Source: Pseudoduganella violaceinigra DSM 15887
GTDB lineage: Bacteria > Pseudomonadota > Gammaproteobacteria > Burkholderiales > Burkholderiaceae_D
Reading direction: 5' to 3'
Assembly: GCF_000425385.1 (NCBI RefSeq)
Contig: NZ_AUDI01000009.1
Coordinates: 186,001 to 250,000, forward strand
Length of the DNA: 64,000 bases
In this document: piece after piece, positions 34,002 to 42,084 of the stretch
Layout of the letters: each line of letters begins with the position of its first letter
Position numbering within the stretch: position 1 is the stretch's first letter
Notes under the pieces: generated by a model
Databases searched by the model: none
Seen by the model: the letters and a program-made list of their open reading frames with translations, nothing else
Told to the model about the DNA's origin: nothing
Translations under genes and position numbers: made by a program

Positions 34002-35792
34002 TCAGAACAGGTCTGCGTCCAGTGCCATCAGGTTGGCGGCGCCGGAACGAGCCTGGCGGATCAGGGTTGCGGTTTCCGGGTACAGGCGGCCGAAGTAGAA
34101 GCGGATGGTGGCCAGCTTCGAGGTGTAGAACTTGTCGCCCGATGCCTCTTTTTCAAGAGCGATCTTCGCCATCTGCGCGAAGAAGTAGGAGTAAACCAGG
34201 TGGCCGGCCACGCGCAGGTAAGGCACGGCGGCGGCGCCGACTTCGTCCTGGTTCTGGAAGGCTTTCATGCCGATTTCCATGGTCAGCTTGGTCAGTTTCT
34301 CGCCCAGGTCGCCCAGCGGGGTGACGAATTCGGACATCGCTTCGTCGGTGCCGTTTTCTTCCACGAAGGCGCGCACCTTCTCGCCGAACTTGCGCAGCTT
34401 GGAGCCGTTGTCCATCAGGATCTTACGGCCCAGCAGGTCCAGCGACTGCACGGTGTTGGTGCCTTCGTAGATCAGGTTGATGCGCGCGTCGCGCACGTAC
34501 TGCTCCATGCCCCATTCGGAGATGTAGCCGTGGCCGCCGTACACCTGCATCGCGTCGGAGGTGGCGATCCATGCGTTGTCGGTGATGAAGGCCTTGATGA
34601 TCGGGGTCAGCAGGGCCACTTCGTCGCCGGCTTCCTTGCGCACTTCTTCGTCAGGGTGGTGCAGTTCGCGGTCGATCTGCAGCGCCACGTAGGAAGCGAA
34701 AGCACGCGCGCCTTCGGCGTAGGCTTTGCCGGTCAGCAGCATGCGGCGCACGTCCGGGTGCACGATGATCGGGTCGGCAGGACCTTCCGGGTTCTTCACG
34801 CCGGACAGGGAACGCATCTGCAGGCGGTCTTTGGCGTACACCAGCGCGTTCTGGTAAGCCACTTCGGTCAGGCCCAGGGACTGCACGCCCACGCCCAGAC
34901 GGGCGGCGTTCATGAACACGAACATCGCGTTCAGGCCCTTGTTCGGCTGGCCGATGATCCAGCCCTTGGCGCCGTCCAGGTTCATCTGGCAGGTCGAGTT
35001 GCCGTGGATGCCCATCTTCTCTTCGATCGCGCCGCAGAAGATCGGGTTGCGTTCGCCGATCGAACCGTCGGCGTTAGGGATGAACTTCGGCACCAGGAAC
35101 AGGGAGATGCCTTTCGAGCCTTCCGGTGCGTCCGGCACGCGGGCCAGCACCAGGTGCAGGATGTTCTCTGCCATGTCGTGTTCGCCGGCCGAGATGAAGA
35201 TCTTGGCGCCGGTGATGTTCCAGGAACCGTCTTCGTTCGGGATGGCTTTCGAGCGCAGCATGCCCAGGTCGGTGCCGCAGTGCGGTTCGGTCAGGCACAT
35301 GGTGCCGGTCCACTCGCCGGACACCAGCTTCGGCAGGTAGGTCGATTTCTGTTCCGGTGTGCCATGGGCCAGCAGGCACTCGTAGGCGCCGTGCGACAGG
35401 CCCGGGTACATGGTCCAAGCCTGGTTGGCCGAGTTCAGCATCTCGTAGAACGAGTTGTTCAGCACGATCGGCAGGCCCTGGCCGCCGAATTCAGGATCGC
35501 AGGCCAGTGCGGCCCAGCCGCCTTCAACGTACTGCTTGTAGGCTTCCTTGAAGCCTTTTGGCGTGGTCACGGTCTTGGCCGCGGCATCGTGGTGGCAGCC
35601 TTCGCGGTCGCCGGAATGGTTCAGCGGGAACAGCACTTCCGAGGTGAACTTGGCGCCTTCTTCCAGCACCTGGTTGATGATGTCCGCGTCGGTTTCGGCG
35701 TGAGGAGGCAGCTCTTTCAGCTTCTCTTCCACCTTCAGCAGTTCATGCAGGACGAACTGCATATCACGGATTGGCGCGACGTATTGACCCAT
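34002..35792 (-). CDS. Long acyl-CoA dehydrogenase (FadE-type, about 600 residues)
   Basis: A 596-residue FAD enzyme for the first step of beta-oxidation. Family marks are the start MGQYVAPIRDMQFVLHELL, the FAD-binding MCLTEPHCGTDLGMLRSKA, ITGAKIFISAGEHDM, and the C-terminal MQVYGGHGYISEWGMEQYVR with the catalytic-base region just after (IYEGTNTVQSLDLLGRK). An extra C-terminal domain (about 470-590) makes it longer than a 380-residue ACAD, as in the FadE5-like group. It is the first enzyme gene behind the TetR regulator. Confidence 0.94.
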   Translation of the reverse strand: MGQYVAPIRDMQFVLHELLKVEEKLKELPPHAETDADIINQVLEEGAKFTSEVLFPLNHSGDREGCHHDAAAKTVTTPKGFKEAYKQYVEGGWAALACDPEFGGQGLPIVLNNSFYEMLNSANQAWTMYPGLSHGAYECLLAHGTPEQKSTYLPKLVSGEWTGTMCLTEPHCGTDLGMLRSKAIPNEDGSWNITGAKIFISAGEHDMAENILHLVLARVPDAPEGSKGISLFLVPKFIPNADGSIGERNPIFCGAIEEKMGIHGNSTCQMNLDGAKGWIIGQPNKGLNAMFVFMNAARLGVGVQSLGLTEVAYQNALVYAKDRLQMRSLSGVKNPEGPADPIIVHPDVRRMLLTGKAYAEGARAFASYVALQIDRELHHPDEEVRKEAGDEVALLTPIIKAFITDNAWIATSDAMQVYGGHGYISEWGMEQYVRDARINLIYEGTNTVQSLDLLGRKILMDNGSKLRKFGEKVRAFVEENGTDEAMSEFVTPLGDLGEKLTKLTMEIGMKAFQNQDEVGAAAVPYLRVAGHLVYSYFFAQMAKIALEKEASGDKFYTSKLATIRFYFGRLYPETATLIRQARSGAANLMALDADLF

Positions 35793-35845
35793 TTTTTTCT
35801 CCAGATGGCTAAAAGGTTATGTTTGTCAGGCTGCGGAATGCAGCA

Positions 35846-36472
35846 TCAGGATGGTTGGTAGTTTTCGATCAGTCGGTTGAAGCCCACGCCGGCCCGGTCC
35901 ACGCTGCCAGGGGTGCGCATGAAGCGCGCCTCATGGTGCAGGGCCAGGATCAGGCCGTACATTTCGTACACCAGCTGGCTGGCATCGGTATCGCCGCGCA
36001 GGTCGCCGTTGTCGATGGCCTGGCGCACGCAACGCAGCAAGGCCGCCTGCCAGGCGCCGACCATGGCCAGCAATTCTTCGCGGATCGGGCCGGGACGGTC
36101 GTCATACTCGACGGCGCCGCTGATATAGATACAGCCCGAGGCGATTTCCACGCTCACACGTTTGATCCAGTTGGCAAACATGGCGCGCAGGCGAGGCAGG
36201 CCACGGGCCTCCTTCATCGCCGGGTAGAACACTTCCTGCTCGAAACGGTGGTGGTACAGCTTCAACACTTCAATCTGCAAATCTTCACGCGAGCCGAAGT
36301 GGGCAAATACACCGGATTTACTCATGTTCATTTTGTCGGCGAGCAAGCCAATAGTCAGGCCTTCCAGGCCGTCGCGGCTTGCCAGGTCGAGGGCCACATC
36401 AAGGATGGCCGCACGGGTCATTTCGCCTTTGCGCATGAATTTTGTTGGTGTATTTACAAGAATGCCACTCAC
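35846..36472 (-). CDS. TetR-family regulator of the beta-oxidation operon
   Basis: A 208-residue repressor. The DNA-binding domain is about residues 18-65 (RAAILDVALDLASRDGLEGL, ADKMNMSKSGVFAHFGSRED) and the ligand domain fills the rest. It is the first gene of the fad operon, 53 bp before the acyl-CoA dehydrogenase start. A promoter and a perfect 10-bp palindrome lie upstream (36546-36585), so it probably represses itself and the operon until an acyl-CoA binds. The start is GTG at 36472; ATG at 36436 is an alternative with no better ribosome site. Confidence 0.9.
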   Translation of the reverse strand: MSGILVNTPTKFMRKGEMTRAAILDVALDLASRDGLEGLTIGLLADKMNMSKSGVFAHFGSREDLQIEVLKLYHHRFEQEVFYPAMKEARGLPRLRAMFANWIKRVSVEIASGCIYISGAVEYDDRPGPIREELLAMVGAWQAALLRCVRQAIDNGDLRGDTDASQLVYEMYGLILALHHEARFMRTPGSVDRAGVGFNRLIENYQPS

Positions 36473-36545
36473 TTTGAATCCCGTCCCGTTAGAAGGAAAA
36501 ACCTTATTCTCGCTCTAACAGATCGGCCGCTGGTGAAAAGTTTTG

Positions 36546-36585
36546 CGAACGTTCGTACTATTATCCAGCGTGTGGCGAAAGTCAA
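36546..36585 (-). promoter_or_regulatory. Promoter and palindromic operator of the tetR-fad operon
   Basis: On the minus strand TTGACT (36585-36580) and TAATAG (36563-36558) are spaced by 16 bp. The perfect palindrome CGAACGTTCG (36546-36555) begins two bases after the -10, over the expected transcription start. This is a standard place for a TetR repressor to bind. Confidence 0.6.
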
Positions 36586-36688
36586 ACGACAAGACTAGAA
36601 GTGCCTCTCTATTGTTGCGGCGCAACAAACATCCTCCGCCGACGCCCCGGGCCAACCGTGGAAGGTGGGCCGCGCCCAACTTTGGAAA

Positions 36689-36717
36689 TTGACAGTTTTC
36701 ATATGGGAATCTATATT
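36689..36717 (+). promoter_or_regulatory. Sigma-70 promoter of the small lipoprotein-like gene
   Basis: TTGACA (36689-36694) and TATATT (36712-36717) with a 17-bp spacer, 27 bp before the ATG at 36745. Confidence 0.65.
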
Positions 36718-36744
36718 GGCGTTTTTGCAACCGGAAGTTTCGCC

Positions 36745-37248
36745 ATGAAAAAAAGCGCCATATTCGCTGCCCTGCTGCTGTCTGCTTGCGCCGCACAAGC
36801 CCAACAGTCCTATGAACCGAAAGAAGTGCCTGGCCTGGAAAACCAGCCCGCCGAGAAACTGGCGCCGGCCCAAGCGCCGGCCCAAGAACCGGCCCCTGAG
36901 GCTGAGCTTGACGCGCCGAAGGCTGGCGCGAACGAGTTCTGCCTGTTCAAAGGGAAACCGCCAACAAGCGTTAAATACAAGGAATTGGGCCATGTGAAGT
37001 ATGGCAAGGGCACCTATGGCTCGGCCGCGCAGATCGTCCCTGAAGTGGTGAGCCAGGCGACCAGCCGTGGCGCCAACGCCATCGCCGATTTCAGCGGCGC
37101 GCAGCACTTCGGCTTCTGGCCATGGCGCCTGGTGCGCCCTGTCGTTCAAGGCACGGCGATCAAGCTGGACGGCAGCAAGAATTGCCGCGCAATCGGCGGC
37201 ACCCCGCTGAGCGAAGTCCTGTCGAGCGGTCAGGGCCCGGCCAACTAA
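36745..37248 (+). CDS. Small exported or lipid-anchored protein, RcsF/YbjQ-like end domain
   Basis: A 167-residue protein. The N-terminus is a signal sequence (LLLSACAAQAQ) whose Cys15 could be a lipoprotein anchor. A Pro/Ala/Glu-rich linker (about 25-60) contains the short repeat PAQAPAQEPAPE. The C-terminal domain (VKYKELGHVKYGKGTYGSA, SQATSRGANAIADFSGAQH) has the GANAI turn seen in RcsF/YbjQ-type folds; the likeness is by eye. The start follows a near-consensus promoter (36689-36717) and GGAAG. Function unknown. Confidence 0.7.
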   Translation: MKKSAIFAALLLSACAAQAQQSYEPKEVPGLENQPAEKLAPAQAPAQEPAPEAELDAPKAGANEFCLFKGKPPTSVKYKELGHVKYGKGTYGSAAQIVPEVVSQATSRGANAIADFSGAQHFGFWPWRLVRPVVQGTAIKLDGSKNCRAIGGTPLSEVLSSGQGPAN

Positions 37249-37263
37249 GGCCGCCGCCCAAGT

Positions 37264-37644
37264 TCAATTGTCCGTGGCGCGCTCCCAGGCGCGCCGGTCG
37301 CGCTTGGTGGGGCGGCCCTTGCTGTCGGCGAAGGGTTCCGGGAACAGCTTCTTGCGCTCGATCAGGGCGGCGCGGCGAGCCAGCGATTCTTCGCTCTCTT
37401 CATAGAGGAGGCGGGCAAGCGGCGCACCTTCCCGCTTGCCGGAAATGCCCACCACCAGCACATCCCACTCATCGGCGCCGTTATCGATATGCAGGCGCTC
37501 GCCCAGCTTCGCGTTGCGCGAGGGCTTGATGCGCTCGCCGCCCGACAACTTCACCTTGCCCTTGTCGATGGCATCAATGGCCAGCTGGCGCGTCTTGAAG
37601 AAACGCGCCGCCCACAGCCATTTGTCGATTCTGACATCACTCAT
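37264..37644 (-). CDS. hslR: Heat-shock protein 15, S4-domain RNA-binding protein
   Basis: A 126-residue protein with an N-terminal S4 domain (VRIDKWLWAARFFKTRQLA, GKVKLSGGERIKPSR) and a basic tail (GRPTKRDRRAWERATDN), the hallmarks of Hsp15. It binds stalled 50S subunits that carry peptidyl-tRNA and helps recycle them. The start overlaps the clsB stop by 4 bp (ATGA), so it is the last gene of an EEP-clsB-hslR operon. Confidence 0.93.
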   Translation of the reverse strand: MSDVRIDKWLWAARFFKTRQLAIDAIDKGKVKLSGGERIKPSRNAKLGERLHIDNGADEWDVLVVGISGKREGAPLARLLYEESEESLARRAALIERKKLFPEPFADSKGRPTKRDRRAWERATDN

Positions 37645-38804
37645 GTGTACTTTCCCACTGCAAAAATGCGCATCAGCGTACGGTATGCCAGGTACGCCAC
37701 CTCATATCCCATCCGCCGGAAACGCCCGATGTGCTCAAAATCCTGCTGCTGGATCGCCTGGCCTTCCGCAATCGCCTCCTCGATCCTGGCCCGCAGCGCG
37801 CGCGCGAATTCGGCATCCTTGATCACCACATTGGCTTCCTGGTTGAGGAACAGGCTCAGCCCGTCCACATTGGAGGAGCCGACCGTCGCCCAGTCGTCGT
37901 CGATCACCGCCACCTTGGCGTGCAGCTGGGTCTTGCGGTATTCCACCACCTTGACGCCCGCTTCCAGCAGCTTGGGGTAGAAGGAATGGGCCACCGCATC
38001 CTGCAGCCAGATTTCGCCGACGCCGATCAAGAGCACCACCTCCACCCCGCGCTGCGCGGTCGCGGCCAGGGCGCGGCGGAATTTGCGGCCCGGGGCAAAA
38101 TACGGGTTGGCCAGCAGCACACTCTTCTTTGCCCGACCCAGAGCCTGCAAGTAGGCACGCTGAATGGTGCGCCGGTTGCGCAAGTTGTCGCGCACCACGA
38201 AGCCGGCCTGCATGGTGCTTTGGCGCGCAATCTTGTTCAGCTTGCGCACTTCGTTGAACAGGGTCAGGCGCTTGACAATGGTCATATGGCCCAGGCGCGT
38301 CCACTGGGTTTCCGCTTCACCATGGATGGACTCGACCAGCGGCCCGCGCACCGCCACCGCAAAATCCCAGCGCGGCGCCGCCAGCGCCTTGCTGTGGTCG
38401 TAGTCGGTGAACATATCGTCGTTGATATTGATGCCGCCGACAAACGCCACCTGCCCGTCCACCACGCAGATCTTGCGGTGGGTGCGCGTCACGCCGCGCC
38501 GGAACCAGGGATTGAAGATGCGGTGCTCGACGCCCGCCGCCGTGACGTCGGCATGCAGGCGGTAGGCGGGTTTGTGGCCGGTGCCGAACCAGTCGGTAAT
38601 CATGCGCACGGTGACGCCGCGCCGGGCGGCGGCTTTCAGGGCGGCCACCACGCGCGCGCCGGTCTCGTCCTCGGCGAAGATATAGGTCTCGAAATAGACT
38701 TCGTACTGCGCCGCCTCGATTGCCTCGACCAGTGCCGGGAAATAATCGGTACCGCAGTGCAGGAGCTTGACTTCGTTATCGGCCAGAAAATCAACGTGAC
38801 GCAT
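37641..38804 (-). CDS. clsB: Cardiolipin synthase B (phospholipase D superfamily)
   Basis: A 387-residue PLD-type enzyme with two HKD motifs, RTHRKICVVDGQVAFVGG (first) and QLHAKVAVIDDDWATVGS followed by NVDGLSLFLNQE (second). It condenses phosphatidylglycerol to cardiolipin, with preference for PG/PE donors in the E. coli enzyme. The length and the neighbour, an EEP-family protein directly upstream, match the E. coli ybhP-clsB pair. It starts 3 bp after the EEP stop and overlaps hslR by 4 bp. Confidence 0.92.
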   Translation of the reverse strand: MRHVDFLADNEVKLLHCGTDYFPALVEAIEAAQYEVYFETYIFAEDETGARVVAALKAAARRGVTVRMITDWFGTGHKPAYRLHADVTAAGVEHRIFNPWFRRGVTRTHRKICVVDGQVAFVGGININDDMFTDYDHSKALAAPRWDFAVAVRGPLVESIHGEAETQWTRLGHMTIVKRLTLFNEVRKLNKIARQSTMQAGFVVRDNLRNRRTIQRAYLQALGRAKKSVLLANPYFAPGRKFRRALAATAQRGVEVVLLIGVGEIWLQDAVAHSFYPKLLEAGVKVVEYRKTQLHAKVAVIDDDWATVGSSNVDGLSLFLNQEANVVIKDAEFARALRARIEEAIAEGQAIQQQDFEHIGRFRRMGYEVAYLAYRTLMRIFAVGKYT

Positions 38805-38807
38805 GAG

Positions 38808-39620
38808 TCAGGAAACCAGTTTCAGGTTCGCCACAATGGGCGCATGATCCGACAGCTTGGCCCAGAGCGGGCCGTGCAGGACTTCCGCGGATTCTACCTC
38901 GAAGCCCCGCACATAGATGCGGTCCAACCTGAAAAATGGCAAGGCCGCCGGGAAGGTGCGGGCCGGACGCTGGGAAGCCTTGCGCCGCGCCAGGGTACGC
39001 ACCAGGTCGCCCACCGGGCTGCCGTGCTTGACTTCGTCGAAGACTTCGCGCACGCCCAGCGCGCTTTGCAGCTTATCGGTCAAGGTATTGCGCCAATCAT
39101 TGAAGTCGCCGGCAATGATGACCGGCTCGCCGTCCGGCGCCGAGGCGCGCACCGCCTCGATCAGCATATCGGCCTGGCGCACCCGGCTGCGCTCGAACAA
39201 GCCAAGGTGGATGACGAAGCAATGCACAAGCTTGCCTTCCGTTGCAATCACCGAATGCAGGATGCCGCGCGATTCGTAGGCGTGGTCGGAAATATCGGTA
39301 TTGGTCCAGCGCGCGATCGGGTATTTGCTGAGCAGCGCGTTGCCATGGTGGCCGTGGTCGTATTGCGCATTCATGCCATAGACCGACTGGTGCGATTCGC
39401 CGGCGAAGAACTCATGCTGGGCCTTTTTCGGCCAATGCCGGTGGCCGTGCGCTTCCTCGCCAAAACGCGCCTCGATCCGGTCATGCTGGCCCTGCACTTC
39501 CTGCAGGAAGACCAGATCGGCATGGAAGGCCTCGATCGCATGGCGCAAGGCGTGGACCCGGGGCTGGCTGCGGTACGACACGCCCTTGTGGATGTTGTAG
39601 GTGGCAACGCGGATCTTCAT
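38808..39620 (-). CDS. Endonuclease/exonuclease/phosphatase-family protein (YbhP-like)
   Basis: A 270-residue EEP-fold phosphoesterase: RVATYNIHKGVSYRSQPRV, LVFLQEVQGQHD, VIIAGDFNDWR and LSDHAPIVANLKL carry the usual metal and active-site residues (N, E, D, N, D, H). The substrate is unknown. In E. coli ybhP also precedes clsB. It is the first gene of the operon with clsB and hslR; 75 bp separate it from the divergent CPBP gene. Confidence 0.87.
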   Translation of the reverse strand: MKIRVATYNIHKGVSYRSQPRVHALRHAIEAFHADLVFLQEVQGQHDRIEARFGEEAHGHRHWPKKAQHEFFAGESHQSVYGMNAQYDHGHHGNALLSKYPIARWTNTDISDHAYESRGILHSVIATEGKLVHCFVIHLGLFERSRVRQADMLIEAVRASAPDGEPVIIAGDFNDWRNTLTDKLQSALGVREVFDEVKHGSPVGDLVRTLARRKASQRPARTFPAALPFFRLDRIYVRGFEVESAEVLHGPLWAKLSDHAPIVANLKLVS

Positions 39621-39695
39621 GGGTTTTATTCTAACCCCAACAGCCCGGCTTGCTGGCGGTCAAAAGTGCTGCGAATTGCTTTATAGTCACGCCCC

Positions 39696-40481
39696 ATGAA
39701 CGAACGACATACTACTTTCCCTTCCGCACTAGAAGCTTTTTTCCTGGTTGTCTGCACCTGGGCCATTGAATACCTGATGATCTGCGCGATGTACGACATA
39801 CGCAGATGGCTCGGCGTGGATGATTTTTACGGCCTGGCCACCATTGCCAGGGTGCTGGCGAGCGGCCTCATCTTTACGGCCTTGCTGCATTGGAAGAACC
39901 TGGACTACCGGGACCTTTTCCACGCCCCGCAAACCACGACAGCCGCGACCATGGCCGCGGTAGTGCCCCTGGTCTTGCTGGCCACACCATGCCTGTTCCT
40001 GGTAATGGGAGAGTTGAACGATCTGCTGCAGGCAGCGTTCCCGCCGGGTTCCGATGTGTCGGAGCGTTGCAAGGATATGCTTGCCCCACGTCCGCCCCAG
40101 ATCATCATGGTTTGCGTATTGGCACCCGTAGTGGAGGAAATGCTGTTCAGGGGCATTATCCTGCGCAGTTTCCTACGCCAATACGAACGCGGCTACGCTA
40201 TCCTGGGTTCGGCAGTCGTATTCGGCTTCGCCCATATGAATATTTACCAGCTTGTCGGCGGCATCACTTTCGGCGTGGCGGCCGGCTGGCTGTATGAACG
40301 TAGCCGTTCGCTGATACCGGGGATGGTCATGCACGCAGTCATCAATTCGGGTGTCATGCTGTTGGCAAATACCGGCGCCGGCACTGCGGACAATAATCCC
40401 ACGACTCTGGCGCTCATGTTATTGCCTGCCCTCCCCGCCTGTTACATGCTGCGCCGCGTCCTGGCCGGGCCCGTGCAATGA
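39696..40481 (+). CDS. CPBP-family intramembrane metalloprotease (second copy)
   Basis: A 261-residue membrane protein with about seven helices and the CPBP motifs VEEMLFRGIILRSF, FGFAHMNIYQL and MHAVINSGVM. It is not closely similar to the other CPBP gene at 23993-24898. Its stop overlaps the start of a murein endopeptidase gene by 4 bp (ATGA), so the two are translated together, which hints at an envelope role. Confidence 0.87.
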   Translation: MNERHTTFPSALEAFFLVVCTWAIEYLMICAMYDIRRWLGVDDFYGLATIARVLASGLIFTALLHWKNLDYRDLFHAPQTTTAATMAAVVPLVLLATPCLFLVMGELNDLLQAAFPPGSDVSERCKDMLAPRPPQIIMVCVLAPVVEEMLFRGIILRSFLRQYERGYAILGSAVVFGFAHMNIYQLVGGITFGVAAGWLYERSRSLIPGMVMHAVINSGVMLLANTGAGTADNNPTTLALMLLPALPACYMLRRVLAGPVQ

Positions 40482-41155
40482 AGACGGCGCGCCTCGTTCT
40501 TGCAGCGCTGCTGGCGGCCGGTACCGCCGTGGCCGGCGCTTCCAGCACCTGCCACGGCAGCGTCAAGCAGGGCAGCCTCGAAGACGGTGTCCAGTTACCT
40601 GCCGATGGCGCCAATTTCTCCGTCTACAGCACGCTCGGCGCCGCCATGGGACGCAATTACGTGCACAGCGAAGTGGCGGCGATCATGCTGGGCGCCTATG
40701 CAAAACTGGAACGTGCCGCGCCGGGTTCGCAATACGTTTATGGTGAAACCGGCTTTGTGAATGGGGGACGGATCCGCCCCCACCGCACCCACCAAAACGG
40801 CTTGTCGGTGGATTTCTTTGTTCCGGTGCGCGATCGGAAAGGCCGCCCGGCGCGCCTGCCGATGCCCGCGTCCCAGCACTTCGGCTACGACATCGAATTC
40901 GACGGCGCAGCGCGCTACGGCGAATACAGCATCGACTTCGCCGCATTGGGCGAACACTTGTACCAGCTGGACCTGGCGGCCCGCGCGCGCGGCCAGGGCA
41001 TCGCGCAGGTCATCTTCGATACCGCTTACCTGCCGCGCCTGTTCGACACCCCACACGGCGCGGCGCTAAAGCAGCTCAATTTCATGAAGGGCAAACCATG
41101 GGTGCGGCATGACGAGCATTACCACGTCGACTTTGCGATCGCTTGCCTCAACTAG
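40478..41155 (+). CDS. Penicillin-insensitive murein endopeptidase-like protein (peptidase family M74)
   Basis: A 225-residue exported protein (signal peptide about 1-20, ending VAGAS). The zinc-site signature reads RPHRTHQNGLSVDFF and a second metal motif is VRHDEHYHVDF, as in MepA and related LAS peptidases that cut meso-DAP crosslinks. It is shorter than E. coli MepA. It is coupled to the CPBP gene by ATGA. Its 3' end lies opposite the 3' end of the DUF3667 gene over 90 bp. Confidence 0.84.
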   Translation: MKTARLVLAALLAAGTAVAGASSTCHGSVKQGSLEDGVQLPADGANFSVYSTLGAAMGRNYVHSEVAAIMLGAYAKLERAAPGSQYVYGETGFVNGGRIRPHRTHQNGLSVDFFVPVRDRKGRPARLPMPASQHFGYDIEFDGAARYGEYSIDFAALGEHLYQLDLAARARGQGIAQVIFDTAYLPRLFDTPHGAALKQLNFMKGKPWVRHDEHYHVDFAIACLN

Positions 41156-42052
41156 CGGGTCAGCGCAAACCATCTGAAGCATAAACGCGATGCGGGTTAG
41201 CCAATCAAAGCCCATGCCGAGGCAGCTTCCGAAAATCGCCATGCGCACCAGGAGCACAGCCCAGCCACCGCCATATACCTTGCGCATGGCCAGCAAAATG
41301 TAGAGCGCCAGCACCGATTTCAAGGCCAGCTTGGTGAAGCCAGGCATGCCGGTGACAACGACGATCAGCGCCAGCAGGTTCACCGCCTGCAAATGCATGG
41401 AAAACACCAGGTGCTCGCCGTCGCGCCAGCCCGTCCCCAGGTGCAGCAGCTTGAGCATGAGCGCCATCAGGGGAATCAGACACAGCATGACGGTCGGGCC
41501 GAAACGCAGCCACGACTCCAAGAACTGCGCCTTCTGAGTGGATTCGGGGAGCGCCACGAATTTGCCGTAATTGACGGCAAAGTGATCGCTGGCCAGTGCA
41601 AAAACGTCGAACAGCTTGCGGTCGATACTGTTGATGGCCTGCGCCGACGTCGCCTGCGCAACCGGCGCATCCGCGGCTGGTGCGGCAGGGACCGGCGGCA
41701 AATGGTGCACTTGCCACTTCATGACCAGAAACACCAGCAGCGACACCGTCAGCAACAAGCGTAAGGGATCGATGAACTGGCCGCGGCGGCCGCGGATGAA
41801 TTCCACCGTCAAGGCGCCCGGCTTGGCAAAGAGCCAGCCCAGCGTGCGCCACAGCTTGCCTTCCGCAGCAATATAGTGCCCGATGAAGTGATGCAGGAAT
41901 TCATGCGCGCTGGCGATGTGCACCTGCGCTGTCTGGCCGCAGGCGCCGCAATAAGCCGTACTGACGCCGGCGTGGCAGTTATGGCAGGTGTCGCCTGCGG
42001 GAGGGCGCTGCGATGCGGCCTTGCGGCCGAAGTGGAAGAACAGGTTTTTCAT
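41066..42052 (-). CDS. DUF3667-family membrane protein with N-terminal zinc ribbon
   Basis: A 328-residue protein. The N-terminal zinc-ribbon-like segment is TCHNCHAGVSTAYCGACGQ, followed by the DUF3667 core (HFIGHYIAAEGKLWRTLGWL, IRGRRGQFIDPLRLLLTVS) and about five membrane helices. The family has no known function. The ATG at 42052 is chosen; a TTG at 42088 overlaps the kinase stop by 4 bp and would add 12 residues. The last 30 codons, after the final helix, run antisense into the murein endopeptidase gene and look like a read-through tail. Confidence 0.78.
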   Translation of the reverse strand: MKNLFFHFGRKAASQRPPAGDTCHNCHAGVSTAYCGACGQTAQVHIASAHEFLHHFIGHYIAAEGKLWRTLGWLFAKPGALTVEFIRGRRGQFIDPLRLLLTVSLLVFLVMKWQVHHLPPVPAAPAADAPVAQATSAQAINSIDRKLFDVFALASDHFAVNYGKFVALPESTQKAQFLESWLRFGPTVMLCLIPLMALMLKLLHLGTGWRDGEHLVFSMHLQAVNLLALIVVVTGMPGFTKLALKSVLALYILLAMRKVYGGGWAVLLVRMAIFGSCLGMGFDWLTRIAFMLQMVCADPLVEASDRKVDVVMLVMPHPWFALHEIELL

Positions 42053-42084
42053 GCGGGAATTAGTAATCACCGCGTCAACCTTAG

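Noticed and set aside
30998..34324. Plus-strand frame of 1108 codons across the fad genes
   Set aside because: It runs across several real minus-strand genes and their gaps and has no domain content; shadow of codon bias.
34200..35861. Long plus-strand frame opposite the acyl-CoA dehydrogenase gene
   Set aside because: It is the antisense shadow of a highly biased GC-rich gene; the minus-strand product is a clear enzyme.
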